Below are positions 50,464 through 60,247 of a DNA stretch of 64,000 nt, piece after piece; the first letter of the stretch is position 1, and every line of letters begins with the position of its first letter. This stretch comes from UBA1433 sp964581565 (lineage in GTDB: Bacteria; Bacillota; Clostridia; Eubacteriales; UBA1433), in assembly GCA_964581565.1 (NCBI GenBank), contig CAZOOZ010000008.1, positions 44,513 through 108,512 on the forward strand, written 5' to 3'. The position numbers and the translations under genes are program-made. Below the pieces are notes generated by a model. That model ran no database searches. It saw nothing but the letters and a program-made list of their open reading frames with translations, and was not told where the DNA came from.

Positions 50464-51465
50464 TTGGAAAAAATTCAGGATATAGATTATCTGTATGCCA
50501 GTACCAGAATACGCTCATTAGAACGCGCTCTGATAACGCGAGAGCGGCTCAGGAGAATTGCAGAGTCTAAAACGGATGAAGAAGCTCTAAAAGTACTAGA
50601 AGAATGTGGATACAAAGCGATGAGTGAGCTCTCGCAGATCCCTGATGCAATTGCTGAAAAGAGACGTTATGTATTAGACGATATTTTGAAAATGGCACCG
50701 GATAAGCGAATTGTTAAGATTTTCTTATTGAAATATGACTATCACAATTTAAAAGCTATCCTTAAAGGAGAAGCTGCAAAAACTGAATATATGTCTACCT
50801 TGATCGATACGGGTTACATTTCTGTGAAGCGTTTGATTGCCTCAACAGGAAACACTGTCATCGGCGCAGACGGGGAAATGACATCGATTATGAAGCAAGC
50901 GGCAAATGAAGCCCGCGACTTATTAGCAAGGACAGGAGACCCAAGACTTGCCGATACTGTTTTAGACAGAGCATGTTTCGCTGAAATGTTGCAGTTGGCA
51001 CAAGAGATAGACAGTAAGTTTTTGGTAGAATATATTAAGTTGCAAATTGATAGCGTCAATTTGCGCACTGCCGTCAGACTGAAGAGAATGAAACAAGACA
51101 GTATGCTGATTAGTAAATACTTTATTGAGGGCGGAAATATTTCTGCTGCTCGGTTAAAAGTAGATATCACACCTGAAAGTCTGTTGTCCATCTATGAATG
51201 TACGCCTTTGCGAACAGCGGCTATGGCTGCTGCCGATGCATTGCGCGGAGAGAAGGGACTGGCTTCGGTGGACACACAGGCAGAGAATGCTTTATTAGAC
51301 TATTTAAAAAATGCTAAATATATCGCTTTCGGGGAACAGCATATAGCTGCATATATTGCTGCTATAGAAGCAGAATTCACGGCTATAAATATGGTAATGG
51401 CATCTCGCAAAGCGGGGCTATCCCCTGAAGATGCGATGGAAAGACTGAGGGATACTTATGTATAA
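50464..51465 (+). CDS. ntpC: V-type ATPase subunit C (central-axle connector)
   Basis: This 333-residue all-helical protein (YASTRIRSLERALITRERLR, LLKYDYHNLKAILKG) caps the K ring and links it to the rotor shaft D/F. The start is TTG at 50464 with AAGGAG 9 bases upstream; an ATG at 50457 is in another frame. It overlaps subunit F by 8 bases. Confidence 0.93.
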   Translation: MEKIQDIDYLYASTRIRSLERALITRERLRRIAESKTDEEALKVLEECGYKAMSELSQIPDAIAEKRRYVLDDILKMAPDKRIVKIFLLKYDYHNLKAILKGEAAKTEYMSTLIDTGYISVKRLIASTGNTVIGADGEMTSIMKQAANEARDLLARTGDPRLADTVLDRACFAEMLQLAQEIDSKFLVEYIKLQIDSVNLRTAVRLKRMKQDSMLISKYFIEGGNISAARLKVDITPESLLSIYECTPLRTAAMAAADALRGEKGLASVDTQAENALLDYLKNAKYIAFGEQHIAAYIAAIEAEFTAINMVMASRKAGLSPEDAMERLRDTYV

Positions 51466-51772
51466 AATAGCAGTTATGGGGGATAGGGAAAGCGTACTCA
51501 GCTTTAAAGCCCTCGGGATAGAAACCGTCTCTGTTGAAACCGCCACAGAGGCGAAAGAACAGCTTCATCGCATGGCGGAAGAAGATTACGCTGTTATATA
51601 TCTAACCGAACAGTTTGCAGCACAGCTGAAGCACGAGCTTGCAATCTATTCGCAGCAAGTAACACCGGCAATTATTTTAATTCCGGGCAAAGGTACTACT
51701 TTAGGGATCGGGCTTGCTGCAGTAAAAGAAGCTGTTGAAAAAGCTGTCGGTGCCGATATTTTAGGCGAGTAA
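51458..51772 (+). CDS. ntpG: V-type ATPase subunit F
   Basis: This 104-residue Rossmann-like subunit begins YKIAVMGDRESVLSFKALGI and ends with an amphipathic C-terminal helix. It binds subunit D in the central shaft. It overlaps subunit C and precedes subunit A by 25 bases. Confidence 0.93.
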   Translation: MYKIAVMGDRESVLSFKALGIETVSVETATEAKEQLHRMAEEDYAVIYLTEQFAAQLKHELAIYSQQVTPAIILIPGKGTTLGIGLAAVKEAVEKAVGADILGE

Positions 51773-51797
51773 AATCTATCGAAAGGTTGAAACAATT

Positions 51798-53567
51798 ATG
51801 GAAAACGGAAAAATTGTCAAGGTTGCCGGTCCGCTGATTGTTGCAGAAGGTATGTCGGGCGATAATATGTTCGACGTTGTTCATGTTGGCAAAGAGCGAC
51901 TTATTGGCGAAATAATAGAAATGCGTGGGGGAAATGCTTCAATACAGGTTTACGAAGAAACTGCCGGTATCAGTGTAGGCGACGAAGTCGCAGCTACCGG
52001 AGCGCCCCTTTCAGTTGAACTTGGCCCCGGAATGATAGGTACTATTTACGATGGAATACAGCGACCTTTGGAAGAAATACGTAAACTTGTTGGTTCAAGC
52101 ATTACAAGAGGCATAAGTGTGCCTTCTATTTCAAGAGACAAAAAATGGAATTTTGTACCGACTGTTAAAAAAGGCGATAAAGTTATCGCCGGTGATATCA
52201 TTGGTACAGTTCAAGAGACTGCTGTTGTAAGCCATAAAATAATGATTCCGGTTGGCGTTGAAGGTACTATAGAAGAAATAAAATCAGGAGAATATGTAGT
52301 CACAGACACCGTTTGCGTAGTCAAAACTGAAAAAGGGAATAAAGAACTCAGTATGATGCAAAAATGGCCTGTCCGTGTTGAAAGACCCTATAAGGAAAAA
52401 CTTCCTCCGGATATACCGATGGTTACAGGGCAAAGAATTATTGATACATTCTTTCCAATGGCTAAAGGCGGCACAGCTGCTGTTCCGGGCCCTTTCGGTT
52501 CAGGAAAAACAGTTGTACAACATCAATTGGCAAAATGGAGCGATGTTGATATCGTTATTTATGTTGGATGTGGTGAACGTGGAAACGAAATGACAGACGT
52601 TTTAATGGAATTCCCTGAACTTAAAGACCCACGTACGGGCGAAAGCTTGATGCAGAGAACTGTTCTGATCGCGAACACATCCGATATGCCTGTTGCAGCG
52701 AGGGAAGCATCAGTTTATACAGGGATAACAATCGCTGAATATTTCAGAGATATGGGATACGCTGTTGCATTGATCGCAGACTCTACATCAAGATGGGCGG
52801 AAGCACTTCGTGAAATGTCCGGACGTCTTGAAGAAATGCCTGGTGAAGAAGGCTATCCAGCCTACCTCACATCCAGACTCGCCCAGTTCTATGAACGTGC
52901 AGGAAGCATTGTATGCCTCGGTTCAGACAACAGAACAGCGGCTCTTTCGGCAATCGGCGCAGTTTCACCTCCTGGCGGGGATATATCCGAGCCTGTATCG
53001 CAGGCAACACTGCGTATTGTTAAAGTATTCTGGGGACTGGATAGCAGCTTGGCTTATGCAAGACATTTCCCGGCTATTAACTGGCTGAACAGCTATTCAT
53101 TATATGATGACAGATTAAGCAATTGGTATAACACAAGCCTTGGAAAGACATTTACAACAAATAAAGAAGCTGCAATGCAATTACTCCAGCTTGAAAGTGA
53201 ACTTAACGAAATCGTGCGACTTGTAGGTATTGATGCGCTTTCAGCGGGAGACAGACTCAGCATGGAAGTTGCCCGAATGATGCGTGAAGACTTTTTGCAA
53301 CAAAATGCTTTCTCGGACACAGACTCCTATACTTCATTAGAAAAACAAATGGCCCTTATGGACATGATACTTTATTATGGCAAAATAGCCCGAAATGCAA
53401 TTAATAACGGTGCTGATTTAAATAAAGTTATTACAATACCGGCAAGAGATAAAATTGGCCGTGCAAAAGATATAGATCAATCAATCTATAAAGAAGAATA
53501 TGACAAAATAAGGCAAGAAATTGATGAACAAATCGCTAAAGTAATTGAAGAAGGAGGTGAAAGATAA
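51798..53567 (+). CDS. ntpA: V-type ATPase catalytic subunit A
   Basis: This 589-residue catalytic subunit has Walker A GPFGSGKT (about residues 231-238), Walker B VALIADSTSRWAEAL and the non-homologous region (residues about 110-200) that distinguishes V/A-type from F-type beta. ATP hydrolysis here drives rotation and ion pumping. AAGGTTGAAA precedes the ATG. Its stop and the subunit B start share a base (TAATG). Confidence 0.97.
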   Translation: MENGKIVKVAGPLIVAEGMSGDNMFDVVHVGKERLIGEIIEMRGGNASIQVYEETAGISVGDEVAATGAPLSVELGPGMIGTIYDGIQRPLEEIRKLVGSSITRGISVPSISRDKKWNFVPTVKKGDKVIAGDIIGTVQETAVVSHKIMIPVGVEGTIEEIKSGEYVVTDTVCVVKTEKGNKELSMMQKWPVRVERPYKEKLPPDIPMVTGQRIIDTFFPMAKGGTAAVPGPFGSGKTVVQHQLAKWSDVDIVIYVGCGERGNEMTDVLMEFPELKDPRTGESLMQRTVLIANTSDMPVAAREASVYTGITIAEYFRDMGYAVALIADSTSRWAEALREMSGRLEEMPGEEGYPAYLTSRLAQFYERAGSIVCLGSDNRTAALSAIGAVSPPGGDISEPVSQATLRIVKVFWGLDSSLAYARHFPAINWLNSYSLYDDRLSNWYNTSLGKTFTTNKEAAMQLLQLESELNEIVRLVGIDALSAGDRLSMEVARMMREDFLQQNAFSDTDSYTSLEKQMALMDMILYYGKIARNAINNGADLNKVITIPARDKIGRAKDIDQSIYKEEYDKIRQEIDEQIAKVIEEGGER

Positions 53568-54973
53568 TGATTAAAGAGTATAGAACGATACGTGAAGTTG
53601 CAGGCCCGCTGATGCTTGTCTCAGATGTTTCTGATGTAAGTTATGGCGAACTGGGAGAAATCGAGCTTCAAAACGGTGAAACACGTCGTTGCCGTGTATT
53701 GGAACTCAACGGATCCAACGCATTGGTTCAGCTTTTTGAAAGCTCGGCCGGAATCAACTTGGCTCAGTCCAAAGTAAGGTTCTTGGGTCACGGCATAGAA
53801 CTTGGCGTTGCCGAAGATATGCTTGGCCGTGTATTTGACGGACTTGGCCGCCCTATAGACGGTGGTCCGGATATTTTACCTGAAAAAAGACTGGACATTA
53901 ATGGTGTGCCAATGAATCCTGCGGCACGTGACTATCCGTCGGAATTCATTCAAACGGGCGTATCTGCAATTGACGGCCTGAACACATTGGTTCGTGGTCA
54001 AAAACTTCCTATATTCTCAGGTTCTGGCCTTCCGCATGCTCAGCTTGCAGCTCAAATTGCACGTCAAGCTAAAGTTTTGGGAACAGAATCCAAATTTGCC
54101 GTTGTTTTTGCGGCGGTAGGGATCACATTTGAAGAAGCCGATTTCTTTATCTCTGATTTCAGACGTACAGGTGCAATCGATAGAACAGTATTGTTTATGA
54201 ATCTTGCAAATGACCCGGCTATCGAGCGTATTTCTACACCTCGTATGGCGCTGACAGCAGCTGAATATCTGGCATTTGATCTTAATATGCAAGTGCTTGT
54301 TATCATCACTGACATCACAAACTATGCGGAAGCACTCCGTGAAGTATCGGCAGCTCGTAAGGAAGTTCCGGGTCGTCGTGGATATCCCGGTTATCTTTAC
54401 ACTGACCTTGCCACTATGTATGAACGTGCAGGACGTCGTTTGGATAGTGATGGATCTATCACTATGATACCGATCCTGTCAATGCCTGAGGATGATAAAA
54501 CACATCCAATCCCTGACTTAACAGGCTATATTACAGAAGGTCAAATCATCCTTTCACGTGAACTTTACCGTAAAGGGCTTCGTCCTCCGATTGACGTGTT
54601 ACCGTCACTATCTCGTCTGAAAGACAAAGGGATCGGCAAAGGGAAAACGCGTGAAGACCATGCGGGCACAATGAATCAGCTTTTTGCTGCATATGCGCGT
54701 GGTAAAGATGCAAAAGAGCTTATGACTATCTTGGGTGAAGCCGCACTGACTGATGTTGATAAATTATATGCGAAATTTGCTGATGAATTTGAAAAACAAT
54801 ATGTGTCACAAGGATATGATAACGACAGAACAATTGAAGAGACATTAAATTTAGGATGGAAATTACTTAAAATACTTCCTAAAAACGAGTTGAAGCGTAT
54901 AAAACAAGAACATATTGACATGTACTATGATACGCTTGATTTAGAAGATAATGCAAATTTTGTAGAAAAGTAA
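53567..54973 (+). CDS. ntpB: V-type ATPase regulatory subunit B
   Basis: This 468-residue subunit alternates with A in the head. The P-loop position reads SGSGLPHAQLA and lacks the GKT lysine, as expected for the non-catalytic subunit. RAGRRLDSDGSITMIPILSM is also characteristic. GGAGG inside the end of ntpA serves as ribosome site. Confidence 0.97.
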   Translation: MIKEYRTIREVAGPLMLVSDVSDVSYGELGEIELQNGETRRCRVLELNGSNALVQLFESSAGINLAQSKVRFLGHGIELGVAEDMLGRVFDGLGRPIDGGPDILPEKRLDINGVPMNPAARDYPSEFIQTGVSAIDGLNTLVRGQKLPIFSGSGLPHAQLAAQIARQAKVLGTESKFAVVFAAVGITFEEADFFISDFRRTGAIDRTVLFMNLANDPAIERISTPRMALTAAEYLAFDLNMQVLVIITDITNYAEALREVSAARKEVPGRRGYPGYLYTDLATMYERAGRRLDSDGSITMIPILSMPEDDKTHPIPDLTGYITEGQIILSRELYRKGLRPPIDVLPSLSRLKDKGIGKGKTREDHAGTMNQLFAAYARGKDAKELMTILGEAALTDVDKLYAKFADEFEKQYVSQGYDNDRTIEETLNLGWKLLKILPKNELKRIKQEHIDMYYDTLDLEDNANFVEK

Positions 54974-54990
54974 GAAGGGAGGATTTTTAA

Positions 54991-55647
54991 ATGGCAAGAT
55001 TGGCAGTAAATCCTACCCGTATGGAGCTTACACGGCTAAAGGGTCGTCTTAAAACTGCTAGACGCGGGCATAAACTGCTTAAAGACAAGCGCGATGAATT
55101 AATGAAACAGTTCTTAGAAATTGTTAAGCAAAACCGCGCATTGCGTATAAAAGTTGAAGAGGCGTTAATTCGTGCAGGAAAAAGCTTCACAGTGGCTTCT
55201 GCCGCCATGTCTCCGGAATTCTTGGAAGAAGCATTGCTATATCCAAAGCAAAGTGTTGCATTAGATTTTGAATATAAGAATATTATGTCGGTTAATGTAC
55301 CGGTGTATGAGTTTAAAACATCTAATGAGGATCCTTCGGAAATTTATCCTTATGGATTTGCAACAACGCTTGGCGAACTCGATGATGCAGTGCTTGCTCT
55401 TTCAGAAATATTACCTGATTTATTACAACTGGCGCAAATTGAAAAATCTGTGCAGTTGTTATCGCAGGAGATTGAAAAAACAAGACGTAGAGTAAATGCG
55501 CTTGAATATGTTATGATTCCTCAGCTTGAAGAGACAATTCGTTACATCGTTATGAAACTGGATGAAAACGAACGTGGCAATTTAAGCCGTCTCATGAAAG
55601 TAAAAGACATGATGATCCAAGAAGCTCGCAAAAAGAATGCTTACTAA
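54991..55647 (+). CDS. ntpD: V-type ATPase subunit D (central shaft)
   Basis: This 218-residue protein is a long antiparallel coiled coil (PTRMELTRLKGRLKTARRGH at the N-terminus; RRRVNALEYVMIPQLEETIR at the C-terminus), the rotor axle inside A3B3. AAGGGAGG precedes the ATG. It ends the operon, followed by a terminator. Confidence 0.96.
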   Translation: MARLAVNPTRMELTRLKGRLKTARRGHKLLKDKRDELMKQFLEIVKQNRALRIKVEEALIRAGKSFTVASAAMSPEFLEEALLYPKQSVALDFEYKNIMSVNVPVYEFKTSNEDPSEIYPYGFATTLGELDDAVLALSEILPDLLQLAQIEKSVQLLSQEIEKTRRRVNALEYVMIPQLEETIRYIVMKLDENERGNLSRLMKVKDMMIQEARKKNAY

Positions 55648-55655
55648 TTTTAAAT

Positions 55656-55684
55656 AAAAAGCTGTCATAATGACAGCTTTTTTA
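55656..55684 (+). terminator. Terminator of the V-type ATPase operon
   Basis: AAAAAGCTGTCA and TGACAGCTTTTTT form a perfect stem around TAA-type loop, beginning 9 bases after the ntpD stop. Confidence 0.9.
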
Positions 55685-55689
55685 TTATT

Positions 55690-56036
55690 TAATAAAAAAT
55701 TTTATAAGTATTTTAAAATAATTATAGTTATTTTTTTCAGCTGTTATCATTAATATAAATCAACATGTAATTTTTTTAGCGAAACATGAATCCGGTTGAA
55801 GCAAATCTACACGTTTTTTAATTAGCAGACCAATATGTTCAATAATCATAATTTAAAAACTTAATTTCAAAGTATTAGGAATTTATGATGCTAAATTAGC
55901 GAATATGATTTTTCGCGTTACTTTTCATTAAGAAAACCGGTCATTTATATATATCAATAAAAATGATGCCAAAAGCAAAAAGGGAAAAAATGTGTATCAG
56001 ATTGAGGGTGCCATTATATGAGGAATGTAGGAATAT
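55690..56036 (+). other. Intergenic region ending in a strong orphan terminator, possible small RNA
   Basis: No coding frame with a ribosome site is seen across about 350 AT-rich bases, yet a strong terminator ends it at 56077, after the operon's own terminator. A transcript starting within this region would be a small RNA. GCGAATATGATTTTTCGC (55899-55916 region) could fold as a short hairpin. No known RNA family is recognised. Confidence 0.3.
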
Positions 56037-56077
56037 AAAACAACAAGCATGAGGTAATCATGCTTGTTGTTTTTTTG
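56037..56077 (+). terminator. Strong Rho-independent terminator without an assigned gene
   Basis: CAACAAGCATG and CATGCTTGTTG form 11-bp perfect arms around AGGTAAT, flanked by AAAA and TTTTTTT. Confidence 0.9.
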
Positions 56078-56125
56078 TAATAAAAACCACTTATATTTTA
56101 TTCTTTTTTACTAATACTACAGTCT

Positions 56126-57208
56126 ATGAGAAGAAAAAGTATACGACAAATTTTTATTTATTTATTAATCAGTATATGCACATTCAGTAATATAAGTACG
56201 ATAAAAAGTGCTGACAATATAGATTCATTAAGCAGTAAAAATCAGGTATTAAATACTGCTATTAGTGCTATGAATATAGATGCCTGCGCAATTGTATCAG
56301 ATGGGCATATTGTTTGTGTGGTTGCCGATACAGAAACTGCCAATGATGTGTTAGATGAATTTTATTGGGAAAATATTAAATGCGATAAAAATGAAGTACT
56401 GATAGATACAGCATGGGATAGCAAACTGGAGATCATAGATATAAAAGAAAACTGTTTTAATATTTTAGGTCAGAAAGACGCTGTCGCATTATTATTAAAA
56501 AATATAAGCAATTCAGATGAGAGTATAGAAGAAAATAATGAAGCGTCAAAAACAGTAAATACTTTTATCGTAAGTTTAAAATATGTAAAAGAAGCAGAAA
56601 CGCTTAAATATAATACAGTTATTGAATATAGCCAGACGCTTTATCAAAATCAGCAACAAATCAAACAAAGTGGTATCAATGGTGTCATAGAAAATATCTA
56701 CAAAATTGAATATATTAATAATATAGAACAAAAAAGAGAGTTAATAAAAACAAAAACTGTCGTAGCATCTCAAGAAGAAATCATTGTTAAAGGCACAAAA
56801 ATCAGACATCAGCCTGAGTATGTGCTGCCTACGAGTGGATTTGTAAGCAGCGAATATGGCATCAGAAATGGTGAAATGCATTTAGGAATAGATATTGCAA
56901 ATTCAATGAATACGGCTATTGTAGCGATAAAAGACGGTATTGTGATGCGTGCCGAATGCTATTATGGGTATGGGAAATGTATTGATATCAAACATGATGA
57001 CGGCTCTTGGAGCAGATATGGGCATTTAAATAAATACTTGGCAGAAGTAGGCGATTCTGTAAAACAAGGTCAAGAAATCGGGCTCATGGGAACAACGGGA
57101 AACAGCACAGGACCACATCTGCATTTTGAAATAAGATATGGCAGCTGGCCATATGGGAGAACAATTAATCCCAGAAAAATTTTAGATTTAACCGAACTTC
57201 ATTTATAA
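56126..57208 (+). CDS. M23-family peptidase with G5 domain
   Basis: This 360-residue secreted protein has a signal peptide (residues 1-29, IFIYLLISICTFSNIS), a middle region with a G5-type domain (YNTVIEYSQTLYQNQQQIKQ ... KTKTVVASQEEIIVKGTK), then an M23/LytM domain with zinc ligands in HLGIDIAN (H-x3-D) and HLHFE (H-x-H) and GTTGNSTGPH. It should cut peptidoglycan cross-links. No clear ribosome site precedes the ATG at 56126. It is followed by an unassigned gene and greA. Confidence 0.92.
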   Translation: MRRKSIRQIFIYLLISICTFSNISTIKSADNIDSLSSKNQVLNTAISAMNIDACAIVSDGHIVCVVADTETANDVLDEFYWENIKCDKNEVLIDTAWDSKLEIIDIKENCFNILGQKDAVALLLKNISNSDESIEENNEASKTVNTFIVSLKYVKEAETLKYNTVIEYSQTLYQNQQQIKQSGINGVIENIYKIEYINNIEQKRELIKTKTVVASQEEIIVKGTKIRHQPEYVLPTSGFVSSEYGIRNGEMHLGIDIANSMNTAIVAIKDGIVMRAECYYGYGKCIDIKHDDGSWSRYGHLNKYLAEVGDSVKQGQEIGLMGTTGNSTGPHLHFEIRYGSWPYGRTINPRKILDLTELHL

Positions 57209-57297
57209 TATTTTCCATTATTTATTTTGCAAATATATATCTTTATTCTTGTAGTAAAATCAATACTGTTTTCATATTATTTTTTTAGGTGATATAA

Positions 57298-58128
57298 ATG
57301 AATAAAATTTTATGGTTTATTAACGAAAATACAATAAACATTACATATAAAAATAAAGCAAAAGCAGCAATAAAAAAACTACCTTTTGCTCATTCATCTT
57401 CAAAGTATCTATTACAAAGTAAATCCGATAATCATATAGGCTATGCTTATATTTTTAAACAAAAAAATTTATTAAATAAAAAAGAACAGTATGGCTATCT
57501 AAGAGAACTTATCATGAAGGCTATCGATGAGACGGGCACTAAAATATTCGCTCTGCTAGGTGTGGAGGCTTTTATGATGGGATATGTATTAAACGATTTT
57601 AAAAATCAATTTATCAGTGGAGCCGAATTAATGAGTGCAATATTTATTGCCACCCTAGAGGGACTGGCCCATTCTAATAAAATTTGCTTTGTCATAGATC
57701 AATACACAAGATTATTTTATTATAATAAAATATTTGAGTTATTTGGTGATATCAGTATTTTATGTGAAAATGTTGAATCTATAGATGAATATGTGCGGAC
57801 AATTTATGAAAACACGGCTACTTCGATCTATGTTACCAGTAATCCGGCTATTCTTCATGAAACAGATATTGTCTTTTATGTCTCAGCAAATAAAAATTAC
57901 TCTACTTATTTAACAGCTCATAACACTGTTTTAGATGTATTTAATATTATTGATCAGTCGCGTGGCGCGAACCTGATACATTCTCCGTCTTTTATGGATT
58001 TTTATGATAGACGCATTACAGGAATATTACTTAATGATATGACAATCAATGCTTCCTGCGCTCAGTCTTTGTTATACGCGCTGGATATAAAATTTAATGA
58101 ATATGATAAGGAAATTAAATTACTTTAG
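57298..58128 (+). CDS. Hypothetical protein, unrecognised
   Basis: This 276-residue protein has no signal peptide and no clear membrane helix. It is rich in Asn, Ile, Lys and Tyr. The middle reads IMKAIDETGTKIFALLGVEA, LEGLAHSNKICFVIDQYTRL and FELFGDISILCENVESIDEY, alternating hydrophobic strands and helices like a Rossmann-type alpha/beta fold, but I see no nucleotide-binding glycine loop. AGGTGATATA precedes the ATG. It lies between the M23 peptidase and greA on the same strand. No function is proposed. Confidence 0.8.
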   Translation: MNKILWFINENTINITYKNKAKAAIKKLPFAHSSSKYLLQSKSDNHIGYAYIFKQKNLLNKKEQYGYLRELIMKAIDETGTKIFALLGVEAFMMGYVLNDFKNQFISGAELMSAIFIATLEGLAHSNKICFVIDQYTRLFYYNKIFELFGDISILCENVESIDEYVRTIYENTATSIYVTSNPAILHETDIVFYVSANKNYSTYLTAHNTVLDVFNIIDQSRGANLIHSPSFMDFYDRRITGILLNDMTINASCAQSLLYALDIKFNEYDKEIKLL

Positions 58129-58216
58129 CCAAAGATATTATTAACTTGACATAAAAATAGCACTTAATTATAATGGTTAAATAAATTGTTGAATTGCGAA
58201 AGGAAAGTGGATAATT

Positions 58217-58684
58217 GTGAATAAGGATATAATACTTACCGAAGAAGGATACAATGAAATAAAAAAAGAACTCGATTATCTGAGAGGAGAAGCAAGAAAT
58301 CAAATTGCTGAAAAGATAAAAAATGCGCGTGAATATGGTGATTTAAGTGAAAATGCCGAATATGAGGAGGCGAAAAATGAGCAGGCATTTTTAGAAGGTA
58401 AAATATTAGAATTAGAAAGAAAATTAAGCAATGCAAAAGTTGCTAAAAAGACAAAAAAAGATGGCGTAATCAATATCGGAAGCAAAGTAAAAGTATTTGA
58501 TCCTCAGTATAATGAAGAATTAACATATATGATTTTGGGAAGCGGAGAAGGTGATCCGGATAATGGAAAAATATCGAACGAATCGCCGCTCGGCAGTGCT
58601 TTAATTGGTAAAAAAGCCGGAGACAATGTAGAATTTGCCACGCCGAATGGTGTTATTTCATTTAATATTGTTTTGGTAGAGTAG
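58217..58684 (+). CDS. greA: Transcription elongation factor GreA
   Basis: This 155-residue protein rescues backtracked RNA polymerase. The N-terminal coiled coil ends with the tip acidic residues in YGDLSENAEYEEAK; the C-terminal domain has ILGSGEGDPDNGKISNESPL and GSALIGKKAGD. The start is GTG at 58217 with AAAGGAAAG upstream. It lies 9 bases before lysS, a common pairing in Firmicutes. Confidence 0.97.
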   Translation: MNKDIILTEEGYNEIKKELDYLRGEARNQIAEKIKNAREYGDLSENAEYEEAKNEQAFLEGKILELERKLSNAKVAKKTKKDGVINIGSKVKVFDPQYNEELTYMILGSGEGDPDNGKISNESPLGSALIGKKAGDNVEFATPNGVISFNIVLVE

Positions 58685-58693
58685 GAGAGAAGA

Positions 58694-60193
58694 ATGTCGG
58701 AAGAAAAGGCGAACAGCAGTCAGCAGGATGAATTAAATTTATCTGAAGTAATTAAAGTGAGGTTTGACAAATTAAATAAACTCAAAGAAGAAAATAAAAG
58801 TCCATATGTAATAACACACTTCAATGTAGATAGCTATGCTGCTGACATCACTGAAAATTTTGAGCAGTATGAAGAAAAAGAAGTAAATATTGCAGGAAGA
58901 ATCATGGCGAAGAGAGGACAAGGTAAAGTGTCCTTTTACGATATACTTGATTCTACAGAGCGTATTCAGCTATTTATAAAGCGGGATACAGTAGGGGAAG
59001 AAAAATATGATGAAATAAAATCATATGATATCGGAGATATCATTGGAATCAACGGTTTCGTTTTCAGAACAAAAATGGGACAAATCTCTATAAGAGCGCA
59101 AGAGATCACGTTGCTTACAAAATCTTTAAGAGTGCTTCCCGAAAAGTTTCACGGACTTAAGGATCCCGATTTAAGATATCGACAAAGATATATTGATTTG
59201 CTCGTTAATCCTCAAGTGAAACAAATATTTTTATTACGTTATAACGTTATTAAATATATTCGGGAGTTTATGGATAACCGCGGTTTTATGGAGGTAGAAA
59301 CTCCGGTGCTCTCAACACTTGCGGGAGGCGCCAATGCAAGGCCATTTATTACGCACCATAACGCACTTGATATTCCCATGTACATGAGAATAGCGCTGGA
59401 GCTGCCTTTAAAGAGGTTGGTCGTAGGGGGATTTGACAAAGTTTATGAAGTAGGGCGTGTTTTTAGAAACGAGGGAATGGATGCCACACATAATCCCGAA
59501 TTCACAATGATGGAAAGCTATGAAGCATATGTTGATTATAAAAGTGTCATGCTTATGATAGAAGAATTGTTTATGTATGTGGCCTCTAAGGTAACAGGCG
59601 GCACGACAATAGAATATCAGGGACAGAAGATTGAACTGAAGGCACCTTTCGCAAAAATTAAAATGACGGATTTGGTCAAAGAATATACAAATATAGATTT
59701 TGATACTTTTACGGAGCTGGATGATGCGATTGAAGCCGCAAAAAAACTACACGTAAATGTTGAGAACGGATGGGGTATAGGAAAGATTATCGAAGAAGTA
59801 TTTAATGAATATGTTGAGGACAAGCTGATTCAGCCCACTTTTGTAACACATCATCCTGTTGAGATTTCGCCTTTAGCGAAAAAAGATGTGCAGGATCCCA
59901 GATATACCGAGAGATTCGAATTGTTTATCAACGGTAAAGAATTCTCAAACGGATTCAGTGAATTAAATGATCCGTTAGATCAAAAAGAGAGATTTTTAGC
60001 GCAACTTGCTAAAAAAGAGCAAGGGGATGAAGAAACACATCCATATGATAAAGATTTTATTAATGCTTTAGAAGTTGGGCTTCCGCCAACGGGGGGTGTT
60101 GGTGTCGGCGTCGACAGACTAGTGATGCTGCTTTCAAACCAGGATTCTATAAGAGACGTTATTTTGTTTCCGACAATGAAGCCTGTTGATTAA
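58694..60193 (+). CDS. lysS: Lysyl-tRNA synthetase, class II
   Basis: This 499-residue enzyme has an N-terminal OB-fold anticodon-binding domain (EVNIAGRIMAKRGQGKVSFY) and class II catalytic motifs 1 (FMEVETPVLSTLAGGANARP), 2 (FRNEGMDATHNPEFTMME) and 3 (GVGVGVDRLVMLL). AGGAGAGAAG precedes the ATG. It is co-transcribed with greA. Confidence 0.98.
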   Translation: MSEEKANSSQQDELNLSEVIKVRFDKLNKLKEENKSPYVITHFNVDSYAADITENFEQYEEKEVNIAGRIMAKRGQGKVSFYDILDSTERIQLFIKRDTVGEEKYDEIKSYDIGDIIGINGFVFRTKMGQISIRAQEITLLTKSLRVLPEKFHGLKDPDLRYRQRYIDLLVNPQVKQIFLLRYNVIKYIREFMDNRGFMEVETPVLSTLAGGANARPFITHHNALDIPMYMRIALELPLKRLVVGGFDKVYEVGRVFRNEGMDATHNPEFTMMESYEAYVDYKSVMLMIEELFMYVASKVTGGTTIEYQGQKIELKAPFAKIKMTDLVKEYTNIDFDTFTELDDAIEAAKKLHVNVENGWGIGKIIEEVFNEYVEDKLIQPTFVTHHPVEISPLAKKDVQDPRYTERFELFINGKEFSNGFSELNDPLDQKERFLAQLAKKEQGDEETHPYDKDFINALEVGLPPTGGVGVGVDRLVMLLSNQDSIRDVILFPTMKPVD

Positions 60194-60247
60194 GGGTTGC
60201 TTAAATTTTAACATGTATACTCTTTATAGTTGAGAAAGGCAAAGAAA

